64,000 nt of DNA from Indolivaga alginatilytica (GTDB lineage: Bacteria; Bacteroidota; Bacteroidia; Bacteroidales; Dysgonomonadaceae): NCBI RefSeq assembly GCF_003201355.1, contig NZ_QICL01000014.1:62001-126000 (forward strand), in the 5' to 3' direction. A program made the translations under genes and the position numbers. This document shows, in pieces, positions 1-9,838 of the stretch. The notes under the pieces were generated by a model. That model had not been told where the DNA came from. It saw only the letters and a list, made by a program, of their open reading frames with translations, and made no database searches. Within the stretch, counting starts at the first letter, position 1, and each line of letters starts with the position of its first letter.

Positions 1-44
1 CAGCGATGCCTCCTATGGGTGGCGGAATGGGTGGAATGATGTAA
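1..44 (+). CDS. groEL: GroEL chaperonin, C-terminal end only (partial)
   Basis: The first 44 bases encode only the last residues of a protein and then a TAA stop. The tail reads MPPMGGGMGGMM, the Gly-Met-rich flexible C-terminus typical of bacterial Hsp60/GroEL, which folds client proteins inside the GroEL-GroES chamber. The rest of the gene lies before the window. A strong hairpin terminator follows 35 bases later. The call rests only on this tail motif, but the motif is very characteristic. Confidence 0.85.
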   Translation, partial: AMPPMGGGMGGMM

Positions 45-78
45 TTCGTCATTCGCTGTAATAAAGAATTAATGATAG

Positions 79-116
79 AAAACGCTTTCGGATATTTCCG
101 GAAGCGTTTTTATTTT
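79..116 (+). terminator. Rho-independent terminator after groEL
   Basis: A hairpin of AACGCTTtcGG pairing with CCggAAGCGTT around an ATATTT loop is followed by TTTTATTTT. It lies about 35 bases after the groEL stop codon. Confidence 0.85.
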
Positions 117-211
117 ATGGATAGAAATAAGGTAGTAGTCGTGATGCTGTTTTAGGTAAATTGGTTTTTATTCAGTATGTTTGAGTCTTGCTATGACCAA
201 TTGAAATAAAC

Positions 212-224
212 AGGTCTGTGACCT
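212..224. repeat. Dispersed 13-bp palindrome, copy 1
   Basis: AGGTCTGTGACCT is a 5-bp perfect stem around a 3-base centre. Near-identical copies in A/T-rich flanks lie at 16928-16940, 44550-44562 and 61848-61860. This copy sits 17 bases upstream of the dehydrogenase-like gene. It may be a repeat remnant, a weak terminator or a regulator site. Confidence 0.55.
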
Positions 225-240
225 CTAAAATAATCTTTCT

Positions 241-1149
241 ATGAAATTTCAGAAAATAACGATGATCGATGCTTGTCGTTTAACGGAGAATGCAATTCCC
301 GAAATTCAAAAACTATCAATCGAACCTCTTAAATTATATTGGAGCTATCCTTCGTCAGAAGAAGAGGTGATCGAACGAATTGGTGATAGTGATTGTATAT
401 TAGTGAGTTTTCAGACACAACTTACTCCTAAGATTATAGCAGCTGCTCCCAATCTGAAGTATATTGGTATGTGTTGTAGTCTTTTCAGTGAAGAGTCATC
501 AAGCGTTAATATTCCAGCTTCCAGAGAACGGGGAATCGTTGTAAAAGGTGTAAAGGATTATGGAGATGAAGGCGTTGTAGAATTTATCTTTAGTCAATTA
601 ATCAATTTAGGTAAAGGGTACGGCAAATATCAATGGAAAGAAGAGCCTTGCGAACTTGGAGGGAAAAGTATAGGTATAATCGGAATGGGTACTCTAGGTA
701 AGATGGTTGCCGCTGCTGCCCGTTCATTTGGGATGAAGGTTTACTATTATAGTAAAACACGGAAGGCAGATGAGGAGGCTAGAGGATCGGAGTTTTTACC
801 TCTTAAAGATCTGATGGCTGCAAGTGATGTTGTAACTCTACACTTGCCTCGTTATACAGTTCTCGTGAATGAAGAGGAATTTGCATGCAAGAAGAAAAGC
901 TCAGTATTCATTAATACTTCTTTTGGACCTTTATTTGATAAAGATGCTTTTGTTAAGTTTATGAATGCAGACAAAACTTCTTTTGCTTTTTTTGATGCAG
1001 ATGGGGTGGGAGTATATTATAAGGAGTTTGCAGAAATGGAAAATATTGTACTCTATGATAAGTCAGCAGGATTTACACGGGAATCCAAAGAAAGGCTATC
1101 ACAAAAAGCAATAGAGAATATGATTGCTTTTTTGAAGGAAGGAAAATAA
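241..1149 (+). CDS. D-isomer 2-hydroxyacid dehydrogenase-like protein, altered active site
   Basis: This 302-residue protein has the fold of NAD-dependent D-2-hydroxyacid dehydrogenases (D-lactate and phosphoglycerate dehydrogenase family). The Rossmann motif GIIGMGTLGKMV lies at about residues 144-155, followed by VYYYSKTRK at the NAD-ribose strand. The order of elements is normal, but key catalytic positions look changed. The usual NTxRG segment reads NTSFG, so the substrate-binding Arg is Phe. The usual TPHxxG segment reads YDKSAG, so the general-acid His is Lys. It may act on an unusual substrate or be a non-catalytic binder. It stands alone between groEL and convergent pnp, with a terminator shared with pnp. 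The family is clear from the sequence; the substrate is not. Confidence 0.75.
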   Translation: MKFQKITMIDACRLTENAIPEIQKLSIEPLKLYWSYPSSEEEVIERIGDSDCILVSFQTQLTPKIIAAAPNLKYIGMCCSLFSEESSSVNIPASRERGIVVKGVKDYGDEGVVEFIFSQLINLGKGYGKYQWKEEPCELGGKSIGIIGMGTLGKMVAAAARSFGMKVYYYSKTRKADEEARGSEFLPLKDLMAASDVVTLHLPRYTVLVNEEEFACKKKSSVFINTSFGPLFDKDAFVKFMNADKTSFAFFDADGVGVYYKEFAEMENIVLYDKSAGFTRESKERLSQKAIENMIAFLKEGK

Positions 1150-1177
1150 GTTTTTTAGATTATGGTCTCTGAAAATA

Positions 1178-1212
1178 AAATAGGCTATTCCATTCGGAAT
1201 AGCCTATTTCTA
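1178..1212. terminator. Bidirectional terminator between convergent genes
   Basis: AAATAGGCTATTCC pairs with GGAATAGCCTATTT around a short loop. A-rich and T-rich sequence on both sides lets it serve both the dehydrogenase-like gene (plus) and pnp (minus). Confidence 0.85.
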
Positions 1213-1235
1213 TATAAATAGAATCTTTGATTCTT

Positions 1236-3422
1236 TTATTCAGCAGCAGGAGCTTCAGCTTGAGGAGCATCACCTTCTTTTCTTACTACAGGTCTGTCAG
1301 GACGAGGAGGGCGAGGAAGAAGAGCTTTGCGTGATAGTTTTATTTTGCCTGTTTTAGCATCAACATCTACCAATTTCACTTCTATCATATCACCTTCTTT
1401 AAGACCTGATTCTTCAATCGTTTCAACACGATCCCAAGATAGTTCCGAGATGTGAAGTAAACCGTCTTTTCCGGGTAAGAATTCGCAAAAAGCACCGTAT
1501 GGCATTATCGAGCGAACTTTAGCAGTGTATATTTCTCCAATTTCAGGAACTGTAACAATACCTTTAACTCTAGCCATTGCAGCATCAATAGAAGCTTTGT
1601 TGGTTGCAGATATTTCTACACGACCTTGGTTGTCTACCTCTTCGATAGTAACAGTTGCACCAGTTTCTTCTTGAATACCTTGTATGATTTTTCCACCAGG
1701 TCCGATAACTGCTCCGATAAATTCTTTGGCAATCATTATGATCTCGATACGTGGAGCATTTGGTTTAAGATCTTCTCTTGGTCCCGATAGAGTTTCCAAT
1801 ACCTTGCCTAAGATGTGTAAACGACCCTCACGAGCTTGGTTTAATGCTTTTTCTAAGATTTCGAAAGACAACCCGTCTACCTTTATATCCATTTGAGTAG
1901 CAGTGATACCGTCTCTTGTTCCACAAACTTTAAAGTCCATGTCGCCTAAGTGGTCTTCGTCTCCTAAAATGTCAGAAAGTACAGCGAAATTTGTTCCTTT
2001 TTTCTCAGAAATAAGTCCCATTGCAATACCTGTAACAGGTTTCTTAATAGTTACCCCTGCATCCATAAGAGCTAGAGTTCCGGCACAAACAGTAGCCATT
2101 GAAGATGATCCGTTTGACTCCAAAATGTCAGATACAATACGTATCACATAAGGGTAGTTTGCAGGAAGCATAGGTTTCAAAGCACGGTGAGCCAAGTTTC
2201 CGTGACCAATTTCACGACGACCTACTCCTCTTTGTGGACGAGCTTCACCCGTAGAAAATGGAGGGAAGTTATAATGTAACAAGAAACGTTCTTTACCGTT
2301 GAATAATACATCGTCGATAATTTTCTCGTCTAGTTTAGTTCCTAGTGTAACAGTTGTCAAAGATTGTGTTTCTCCACGAGTGAAGATTGCCGATCCGTGA
2401 GCTCCGGGTAAATAATCTACTTCTGACCAGATTGGACGGATTTCTGTAGTCTTACGACCATCCAAACGTTTTCCTTCATCAAGGATAGAACGACGCATAG
2501 CTTCTTTTTCAACATCGTGATAATAGCGAGAGATCAAAGCTCCTTTTTCTGCTAATTCCTCAGGAGTTAAAGCGGCTTTATATTCGTCTACAATTGCTTT
2601 GAAGTTAGCAATACGTTCGTGTTTGTTTGTGTTACATGATGCCGCAACAACATATGCTTTATCATAACATTTTTCCCAAACGTCTTTGCGTAGATCTTCG
2701 TCATTTACTTCATGACAGTATTCCCTTTTTACAGTTGTACCACATAGCTCCATCAATTCGATCTGAGCTTGGCATTGTACTTTAATAGCTTCGTGTCCAA
2801 TTTTAATAGCTTCAAGCATCTCTGCTTCCGAAACTTCTTTCATTTCGCCTTCCACCATCATTATATTGTCGATAGTAGCACCAACCATAATGTCCATATC
2901 TGCTTGTGCAAGCTGTTGGAAGGTAGGGTTTACTACAAATTTACCATCAATACGACCTACTCTCACCTCAGAGATAGGGCCATTGAAAGGAATATCCGAT
3001 ACGGCAAGAGCTGCAGAGGCTGCAAGTCCGGCTAATGCATCAGGCATATCTATGCCATCCGAAGAAAACATTGTTATAGTAACAAATACTTCAGCATGGT
3101 AATTGTCAGGGAAAAGAGGACGTAGTACTCGGTCGACGATTCGACATACTAGGATTTCAGAGTCCGAAGCACGCCCTTCTCTTCGAAGGAAACCTCCGGG
3201 ATAGCGGCCTGCCGCAGCAAACTTCTCTTTATATTCAACTTGCAAAGGCATAAAATCTACACCTGGATTTGCATCTTTTGCGGCACACACAGTTGCCAAT
3301 AGAATGGTGTCTCCCATTCGTAGCGTAACAGAACCATCTGCCTGTTTTGCTAACTTTCCTGTTTCTAAGGTGATAGACCTTCCATCACCTAAATCGATAC
3401 TTTTTGTAATCGGTTTAATCAT
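1236..3422 (-). CDS. pnp: Polyribonucleotide nucleotidyltransferase (PNPase)
   Basis: PNPase degrades RNA 3' to 5' by phosphorolysis in the cytoplasm and is a core enzyme of mRNA turnover. The 728-residue length fits the family. In order there are a first RNase PH-like domain (about 10-145), an all-alpha linker, a second RNase PH-like domain (about 330-540) with the catalytic segment [15 protein letters not shown], a KH domain with [16 protein letters not shown] (about 570-630), and an S1 domain starting near [17 protein letters not shown]. The C-terminus is a Pro/Ala-rich tail. It is monocistronic on the minus strand and ends in a terminator shared with the convergent upstream gene. Nothing is unusual. 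Confidence 0.98.
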   Translation of the reverse strand: MIKPITKSIDLGDGRSITLETGKLAKQADGSVTLRMGDTILLATVCAAKDANPGVDFMPLQVEYKEKFAAAGRYPGGFLRREGRASDSEILVCRIVDRVLRPLFPDNYHAEVFVTITMFSSDGIDMPDALAGLAASAALAVSDIPFNGPISEVRVGRIDGKFVVNPTFQQLAQADMDIMVGATIDNIMMVEGEMKEVSEAEMLEAIKIGHEAIKVQCQAQIELMELCGTTVKREYCHEVNDEDLRKDVWEKCYDKAYVVAASCNTNKHERIANFKAIVDEYKAALTPEELAEKGALISRYYHDVEKEAMRRSILDEGKRLDGRKTTEIRPIWSEVDYLPGAHGSAIFTRGETQSLTTVTLGTKLDEKIIDDVLFNGKERFLLHYNFPPFSTGEARPQRGVGRREIGHGNLAHRALKPMLPANYPYVIRIVSDILESNGSSSMATVCAGTLALMDAGVTIKKPVTGIAMGLISEKKGTNFAVLSDILGDEDHLGDMDFKVCGTRDGITATQMDIKVDGLSFEILEKALNQAREGRLHILGKVLETLSGPREDLKPNAPRIEIIMIAKEFIGAVIGPGGKIIQGIQEETGATVTIEEVDNQGRVEISATNKASIDAAMARVKGIVTVPEIGEIYTAKVRSIMPYGAFCEFLPGKDGLLHISELSWDRVETIEESGLKEGDMIEVKLVDVDAKTGKIKLSRKALLPRPPRPDRPVVRKEGDAPQAEAPAAE

Positions 3423-3643
3423 AATTCTTTTTTACTTCTTAAAATCGCATAAAGTTACTCAAAGTTTTTTAATTATCGTGTTGACAAATAGATTAAAGAC
3501 AGCTTGATATGTAAAAGTTCGTTCTGAAATGTGTTTTTTGAAAATTTATACATATACTTGTTAAGTTTTTTAATAGAAGTAAACCTTTTCAGCTTTACGG
3601 CTGTTATATTTTACCAAAAACTAAAAATTTAATATTAAGTGAT

Positions 3644-4090
3644 ATGAAAAAGGGAATTGTTTTATTATTTTCAGTAGTCTTATTTAGTTGTAATAACAAA
3701 CCTCAGCAAGCAGGACAAGCAGATAGTGCTGTTTTGCAGGGATCTGATACGGTGCCGGTAGTGGTTGACGAGCACAATGCGATGAATTCGCTTGATTATA
3801 AAGGTGTATACAAAGGTGTTTTGCCTACTGCTTCAGGTAGTGGTATGGATGTGATGATAGAATTGGCTGATAGTACTTACAATAAAAAGATACTTTATGT
3901 AGGAAAAGGTGATAAAGCCTTTTATACTAAAGGAAGCTATTCTTGGAATAAAGAAGGTAATACTATTACACTGGAAGGTGAAGAGAAGCCCAATCAATAT
4001 TTTGTAGGAGAGAATACACTGACTCAACTTGATATTGATGGTAACAAAATAAAAGGAGAGATTGAAGAAGATTATATTCTGAGAAAATAA
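3644..4090 (+). CDS. NlpE-like copper-resistance/envelope lipoprotein
   Basis: A 148-residue lipoprotein precursor. The signal peptide ends in a lipobox at VVLFSC, so Cys16 should be lipidated. The remainder matches the NlpE N-terminal domain: YKGVYKGVLPTASGSGMDV, then a small beta-barrel-like stretch with ITLEGEEKPNQYFVGENTL. In Enterobacteria, NlpE senses surface contact and copper stress; Bacteroidales carry many short copies whose role is not established. It stands alone, with A/T-rich upstream sequence and a strong terminator just after the stop. The family call rests on the sequence pattern. Confidence 0.8.
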   Translation: MKKGIVLLFSVVLFSCNNKPQQAGQADSAVLQGSDTVPVVVDEHNAMNSLDYKGVYKGVLPTASGSGMDVMIELADSTYNKKILYVGKGDKAFYTKGSYSWNKEGNTITLEGEEKPNQYFVGENTLTQLDIDGNKIKGEIEEDYILRK

Positions 4091-4103
4091 GAAAAAAGAG
4101 AGA

Positions 4104-4158
4104 AAAAAGAGAAAAGAGGCTCCTGCCATGTGATAGGTGTCTCTTTTCTCTTTTTTTG
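4104..4158 (+). terminator. Terminator after the NlpE-like gene
   Basis: The long purine run AAAAAGAGAAAAGAG pairs with CTCTTTTCTCTTTTTT across a loop containing GGCTCCTGCCATGTG, and ends in a T tract. Confidence 0.75.
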
Positions 4159-4489
4159 TAAAGTAAAATATCTATTGTGTCTCTTTTTTATTTTAACGAT
4201 TGTATTACTGAACTAATTTTCATCTTAGATGTTTCTATATCACAAATCTGTTGGGTATTATATGCCAATAGTTAAGTAGATTTGTGGTTTTTAGAAGAAG
4301 ATATTCTGGAAAAAGAAACATTTTTTAATGTTATATTTTATGTATATAGTAAATAGGTGATATTTTTTGTTAAACACAGTTTTAGCTCTTTTTCGATTTA
4401 ACATTGAGGGGGTTATCAAATGTTTTACAATTTTAATGAATAGATTTTATTTAATACTCATAACTGTTAGACATCCACTTTTGAAAAAT
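4159..4489. other. Intergenic stretch with inverted repeat before the HTH gene
   Basis: This A/T-rich stretch holds a perfect 9-bp inverted repeat, CACAAATCT (4241-4249) and AGATTTGTG (4278-4286), followed by GTTTTT. It could be an operator for the downstream regulator or a weak terminator. The reading frame of the regulator is open from a TTG at 4367, but that extension has no family support. I see no gene here. Confidence 0.4.
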
Positions 4490-5464
4490 ATGAAAGACAA
4501 ATACAATTTAAATGATCAGGTCGTTTCTGCAATAAAAGGTTCAATACCCAAAAATGGTAATGTGATCAATGAGTTAATGGAGGTTCTACCCATTGGGAAA
4601 GAGGCTGTTTATCGTCGATTGAGGGGTGAAGTGCCTTTTACTTTTGAAGAAATAGCTAAATTGTCTTTGCAGATGGGTTTTTCATTAGATGCTATTATTG
4701 GTGTGAAAAACCAAGAGCGAGCAGTATTTCATCTTAATATGTTGGATATCGATAATCTGATCGAAGATTATTGTCTGAAGCTGGGCGAGTATATTCACTT
4801 CTTTCGTAAAATGCGGGATCAAAAACAATTGAAAGCTCGTTTTGCCTTTAATACATTGCCTTATTCTTTTTATTTACCTTTTGAAAATCTAGCAAAGTTT
4901 CGTCTTTATCGATGGTTTTATCAAGCCAATAATATGCAATCGTATGTTTCTTTTTCCGAATTAAATATTACGCAGGAGGTTTTGGATATGCAGGTGGCTT
5001 TTATTGAAGAAAGCAGGAGTATTCAAAAGGCTGTGTTTATCCTTGACCGCGATATATTTAATTCGATAATTAAGGATATAAATTATTTTTTTAAATTAAA
5101 TCTAATAATGCCGGAGGAGCTTGAGCAGTTGAAAAGTGATCTTTTTGAGTTGATAAATGAATTGGAAACGATTTCGATATCTGGCATGTATAAGACTGGT
5201 ACAAAGGTGTCGATTTATTTAGCTAATGTCGATTTAGAAGCGTCTCACTCTCATATTGAATCTGATATAGTTGGTTATTCTCACCTTAGGGTGTTAGCTG
5301 TGAATGGGTTGGATTCTCAAAACTCTAAGGTTTCCGATGCACAAAGGGACTGGATCGAATCTCTGAAACGTTGTTCTACTTTGATAACGCAGAGTGGAGA
5401 GGTGGATAGGTTTGCTTTCTTTAGAAAGCAAAGAGTTGCCGTCTCGAATATTGGACGTGATTAA
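4490..5464 (+). CDS. Helix-turn-helix transcriptional regulator
   Basis: A 324-residue protein starting at ATG 4490 (MKDKYNL). The frame opens earlier at a TTG (4367), but that N-terminus is hydrophobic and unlike a regulator. Residues about 15-70 form a helix-turn-helix resembling BetR/Cro types: GKEAVYRRLRGEVPFTFEE, then IAKLSLQMGFSLDAIIG. The rest, about 250 residues, is mostly helical with no motif I recognise; it may be a ligand or dimer domain. It is followed by a 785-base gap and then the T9SS cargo gene, so control of the surface locus is a plausible inference only. No cognate gene overlaps it. Confidence 0.7.
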   Translation: MKDKYNLNDQVVSAIKGSIPKNGNVINELMEVLPIGKEAVYRRLRGEVPFTFEEIAKLSLQMGFSLDAIIGVKNQERAVFHLNMLDIDNLIEDYCLKLGEYIHFFRKMRDQKQLKARFAFNTLPYSFYLPFENLAKFRLYRWFYQANNMQSYVSFSELNITQEVLDMQVAFIEESRSIQKAVFILDRDIFNSIIKDINYFFKLNLIMPEELEQLKSDLFELINELETISISGMYKTGTKVSIYLANVDLEASHSHIESDIVGYSHLRVLAVNGLDSQNSKVSDAQRDWIESLKRCSTLITQSGEVDRFAFFRKQRVAVSNIGRD

Positions 5465-6249
5465 ATTTTGATTATAATTCTCCTTTTTTTATAATTTAAT
5501 TATAATTTTCTTTTTTGTGGGTATTCTATTAAAAGATGTCTATTTTCCTTTTCCGAGTCTGTTTTTAGTGATTTTGTGTCTGTTTAGGGTTGTTTGTTAA
5601 TCAAATACTCCTTTTTCGTAAATAAGCGTGCGATATTTTTTGAAATTGGTTGCTATAAATATAGTAAATACACGAAATTTAGTAAACAACTTCAGTGATT
5701 AATATATAATTTTACTCCCCGGAAAATAATAAATCAAAAGGTATGTTATTAAAAAAAGAAAGATGTGCAGAAATGAATTTCTTTCCTTCAACGTTAAAGT
5801 TTTCAAGTAAAAAGTTGTTGTTAAAAATCACAAATTTATTAAGTGTCAGAACTTAAATGACTTCTCGATATTAGCCTCCTCGTGAGGCTATAGTAGGCAG
5901 TGATGCTAAAGTCGTGGTAAAAAGAACATAGAGAAATTAATTAATATAGATAATCAATCTGAATTTTAAATTATGTTACTTATAGTAAAAGATCGCTTGA
6001 ATTAGAACTCCTAAATTATGTATTAAGTAAATGGAATGTCAGTGTTAATTTTTTAACGTTGAATGCTTCCTCTGTGCCTTGCTGAATCAATTTACTGGAT
6101 TGTTTGTCAATCTTTTAAGATTTAGTCTCTAGAATTGTTGCGCTAATTACTGAAATTAACGACTTTAAACACAACGCGGCTTAATAACTGCTAAAATTAT
6201 CGTGATTGCTCTTTTTGCGATAAATGAAACAAACAAATAGAATTTTTTT
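5465..6249 (+). other. Long leader region upstream of the T9SS surface gene
   Basis: A 785-base gap without a large gene. It contains a 37-codon open frame (5743-5856, ATG to TAA) with a purine-rich run just before it. A small hairpin, AGCCTC with GAGGCT, lies at 5873-5889. Long A/T-rich sequence follows, with poly-T directly before the next ATG. I found no clean TAnnTTTG promoter. A long leader in front of a surface-protein gene suggests post-transcriptional control, but this is inference. Confidence 0.35.
5743..5856 (+). CDS. Possible short leader ORF, 37 aa
   Basis: ATG to TAA, encoding a Lys/Leu-rich peptide that starts MLLKKERCAEM and ends LLSVRT. AAAAGG lies just before the ATG. There is no recognised family. 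It may be chance in A/T-rich DNA, or a regulatory leader peptide for the downstream locus. Confidence 0.2.
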   Translation: MLLKKERCAEMNFFPSTLKFSSKKLLLKITNLLSVRT

Positions 6250-9200
6250 ATGAAAATAGAGAGGATTACTAAAGTTGCTGTTAACAAATGCTCTTTTTTC
6301 GCTTATTTCTTTACAATCTTTACATTTTTTGCTTCTGCCCAAGTATATGGGCCGGAGAAAGTACTACAAGGAAATTTTGGAACCGTTGACTCCAGAGGAA
6401 AAAACGGAGATAATGGGGTAGGAGAAAATATATATCCATTGCTTGATGCTACAAAATTGGGCACTTATTATCAGCCGGCACATACTGTTTTTAATAATAA
6501 TATTCTGAAAGAGGTTCCTATCAATCCTAATGCAACATTCGGTAAGCCTTTGACCGAAGTCGATGGAGCTAAAACATCTTATAAGTGGGGATTAACTGAG
6601 ACTTGGTACTCCGGTTATGCTAATACCTTACCTGACAAATCGAATAAAAATTCATGGCAAATAGTGCCTCATGCTCCTAATAACGGATACTATATTATTG
6701 CGACTTCCACTAGTGGTATGTATCATTTGCCATCATTAAGCGATAAGCCTTGGCCTATAACATTGTACGATCGTTATGAAACCGACTTACAAAATCCACG
6801 CAATTACTTTATGGTTGTAAATGCGGATGAGGATTCGAAGAAGGTCTTTTATAGCCAAGAAGTTCAAGTTGAATCGGGACAGGCATACCGTATGGGCCTC
6901 GATTTGGCTCAGTTAAATAACACGGGTGCTGCTCCTTCTGTAGCTCTTGTTATTGATAGTGACCCCACCAAACTTTCTACAGCTAAAGCAATTAAGACTA
7001 TTACAATGTCGAAAGTCGGAGTGTGGGAGAATACTTATTTCGATTATGTGGTTCCATGTGGTGTTAAAAAAGTATATATAGCTTTCCGAAATAATGTAAG
7101 CGGTGGTGTCGGTAACGATCTGGCTCTCGATAATTTGAGTATGAAAGCGATTATTCCTCAAATTAAAACTTCAATGAGCAATTGTTCTAAAGGAACTTAT
7201 ACATTAACAGTTTCTACTCCTGAAGCTTTTCCTGCTGCTTCTTATACTTTTCAGTGGCAAATAAAAAATGGAAATACGTATAAAGATGTATCAGGAGCAA
7301 CTCAAAACTTTTATACGGCTAATGCCGCCGGTGTATACAGATTGTCGGTATATACCAAGACAACAGGCGAATGCCGTATGTATTCTAATGAAATAGCACT
7401 TACTAAAGTTGACAACTGTTTAGTTGTAGTTAATCCCGTAGCCCGGGATGATGTTTATACAACATTACCGGCTACAAATCTCGAAGGAAATGTGTTAACT
7501 AATGATGCTCCGGGTAATGTGGGTGATGCTCTTGCGGTTGTTGAATACGAAATAAACGGAACTAAATATGCAGCAGGAACAACAGCTAAGATATATAAGG
7601 ACAATGTTTTAGTTGGAACTATAACTCTCAATCAAAATGGAACTTTTCTTTTCATCTCGGTTCCTGGTTTAAATATGCCGTTTACTGTTCCCGATATTAC
7701 TTATGTTATTGCCGAAAATACAGCGGGTCAGGCTTCTGCAAAAATAAAGATAACAGTCAAAGAAAAAGCAGTTCCGGTTATTGCTGTTAAGTATGATGCT
7801 TCATGTACTTTATGCTCTATTAAAGTTTCCTTATCAGGAACAAATATGTCAGATGGAATAAACTATTCGTTATACAGAGGTACTGAGAAGAAAGGGACTT
7901 TCGATGTTAATTATAAGTTGGAATTTGTAGAAACTGTCTCGGGAACTTTCGAATATACTGTCAAAGACGAAAAGGGAGGTGTTGTGAAAACATTCAGCAT
8001 GACTGTACATCCTGCTGCTGTTACATGGAAAAAGGCATCGACAACTACTTTGTGGAGCGATTCGGCCAATTGGGAATCGCCAACAGGAACGGGTTCTCCT
8101 ATCTGGTGTACCGATGTAACGATAGCAGAAAATGCAGCTACGTATCCCACTTTAGTGGCAGGTGATGCTTGCAGGGATATTACGTTTAAGAATGGTGCTA
8201 CTGTCGGACAAATACAACAACTTCTTTATAGAAAAGCATTTGTGGAGTTGAATCCCGAGCGTAATAGATGGTATATGCTGTCGGATCCGTTGCGATATAT
8301 GTATTCTGCCGATTATCATGGAGATATGACATGGACTAATGCGGAGTCTCCTAAAATATTTATGATGTATTTTAATGTTGCAAGCAGTAAAAATCCGGAT
8401 GGACGTACAGGGTATTCCGTCGGAGATTTTTCTAAGCCTTTTGCAAAACTTGAAGAAGATCTACGTACAGGAAAGGGTTTTGCTCTGTGGGTGAACGGAA
8501 AAGCAAATGGTTTTAGCTACAACGACACAAGCTTTCCTACGGGTACGCCTTATAAATTCCCTCGCAGATTGGCTAATGGGAATGACGTATCTTATAGTTA
8601 TCACGATAAAACTACCGGTAAGTGGTTAACTCCTGTCTCAAATCTGGATAGAGGAGATGTTGCTAGTATTCCAAATGATTCAGTATGGTCAGTCAGCCAT
8701 GATAAGCTATCAGCACAGCAAAAGAATAACAGATACAGGTTTCTTTTTGAAGAATCGTTCTCTAATGGAGCTTCAACTGTAGCAGTAGCAGCAGGGACGA
8801 CTAATATTGTAGGTAATCCGTTTATGTCGCATATCGATTTTGCAAAATTTGTGGAAGACAATGCTAATAATATATATGGCTATTACAGAATTTGGGATGG
8901 AAATAAATTTTATGCCTATGTAGCTGCCGGCAGCTCCGAAATGTGGAGTGGTTTGGGTGGTCTTTCAACAGAAACATCAGTAGAAGGTTTGTCACAATTT
9001 ATCCCTCCGATGCAATCGTTCTTTGTTGAAACTAAGCCGGGTAAAAGCTCAATTGTTTTTAAACCACAGAATATATCTGTTGCAAAAACCGGAGTTAATG
9101 TAGAATTAAGATCACAAATTCAGGCAATAAGTGATGTCATTTATATAAGCTTGACAATGAATAATACTCAGAGTCAAACCATATTGGCAGCCCGTAAAGG

Positions 9201-9807
9201 AGCTTCATTAAGATATGCAGCAGGAGAGGATATCAAGAAATTGTTTTCACCGGGAACAGACATTCCTGAGATATATACAATAGCTGACGAAACGGAGGCT
9301 TTGGAGATTAACCTCATAGGTAATGACGATAAAAACACTATTATTCCCATTGGAATCCGTACCGGAAAAACAGGAACAGCAACAATCACAATCAAAGGAA
9401 TAGAAACATTCACAGCCTATTCTGATGTCATATTAATAGATAAACAACAAAAAAAAGAGTATGATTTACGAAAAACATCATCTGTGTCCTTCGACAAAAC
9501 ATCCGGTAAAAATCTCGAAGATCGCTTCACTATTGAATTAAGACGAAGATCGACAACAGGCATTGAGAAGGAAACTTCAGAGGGCGATGAAATCAGTATG
9601 ACCCTGACGAATGGTATCCAAATCGAGTCTGCTCATTCAGAATTGGAGCAGGTGGAGTTATTTGATACTATGGGACGCGTAGTATTCAGAAAAGATAAAA
9701 TCCATGATAATACATATTTAATTAATGAGGGGGTAGTGGGCAAAGGTTTCTATTTGCTGAAAGCAAAAACAACGGAAGCTTCAAAGTCTTTCAAACTGGT
9801 TCTCTAA
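6250..9807 (+). CDS. Large secreted surface protein with T9SS C-terminal sorting domain
   Basis: A 1185-residue exported protein. The N-terminus has a signal peptide with a hydrophobic stretch FFAYFFTIFTFFASA, so mature protein likely begins near residue 31. About residues 300-390 form an Ig-like region (FQWQIKNGNTYKDVSGA). About 395-505 resemble a cadherin/VCBS-like repeat (ARDDVYTT, then GNVLTNDAPG). The last 75 or so residues have the type A sorting-domain pattern: VELFDTMGRVVFRKD, then GKGFYLLKAK and a final FKLVL. In the T9SS, such domains direct transport through SprA and attachment to the cell surface; sprA is encoded in this window. It is followed 32 bases later by two small genes and a fimbrillin gene, suggesting one operon. 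The ligand or structural role is unknown. Confidence 0.85.
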   Translation: MKIERITKVAVNKCSFFAYFFTIFTFFASAQVYGPEKVLQGNFGTVDSRGKNGDNGVGENIYPLLDATKLGTYYQPAHTVFNNNILKEVPINPNATFGKPLTEVDGAKTSYKWGLTETWYSGYANTLPDKSNKNSWQIVPHAPNNGYYIIATSTSGMYHLPSLSDKPWPITLYDRYETDLQNPRNYFMVVNADEDSKKVFYSQEVQVESGQAYRMGLDLAQLNNTGAAPSVALVIDSDPTKLSTAKAIKTITMSKVGVWENTYFDYVVPCGVKKVYIAFRNNVSGGVGNDLALDNLSMKAIIPQIKTSMSNCSKGTYTLTVSTPEAFPAASYTFQWQIKNGNTYKDVSGATQNFYTANAAGVYRLSVYTKTTGECRMYSNEIALTKVDNCLVVVNPVARDDVYTTLPATNLEGNVLTNDAPGNVGDALAVVEYEINGTKYAAGTTAKIYKDNVLVGTITLNQNGTFLFISVPGLNMPFTVPDITYVIAENTAGQASAKIKITVKEKAVPVIAVKYDASCTLCSIKVSLSGTNMSDGINYSLYRGTEKKGTFDVNYKLEFVETVSGTFEYTVKDEKGGVVKTFSMTVHPAAVTWKKASTTTLWSDSANWESPTGTGSPIWCTDVTIAENAATYPTLVAGDACRDITFKNGATVGQIQQLLYRKAFVELNPERNRWYMLSDPLRYMYSADYHGDMTWTNAESPKIFMMYFNVASSKNPDGRTGYSVGDFSKPFAKLEEDLRTGKGFALWVNGKANGFSYNDTSFPTGTPYKFPRRLANGNDVSYSYHDKTTGKWLTPVSNLDRGDVASIPNDSVWSVSHDKLSAQQKNNRYRFLFEESFSNGASTVAVAAGTTNIVGNPFMSHIDFAKFVEDNANNIYGYYRIWDGNKFYAYVAAGSSEMWSGLGGLSTETSVEGLSQFIPPMQSFFVETKPGKSSIVFKPQNISVAKTGVNVELRSQIQAISDVIYISLTMNNTQSQTILAARKGASLRYAAGEDIKKLFSPGTDIPEIYTIADETEALEINLIGNDDKNTIIPIGIRTGKTGTATITIKGIETFTAYSDVILIDKQQKKEYDLRKTSSVSFDKTSGKNLEDRFTIELRRRSTTGIEKETSEGDEISMTLTNGIQIESAHSELEQVELFDTMGRVVFRKDKIHDNTYLINEGVVGKGFYLLKAKTTEASKSFKLVL

Positions 9808-9838
9808 ATAGAAAAAAGGAAATTAAATAACAAAAATC

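Noticed and set aside
4367-4489. N-terminal extension of the HTH regulator from TTG 4367
   Set aside because: The extension is hydrophobic and unlike the family, and ATG 4490 begins the conserved part.
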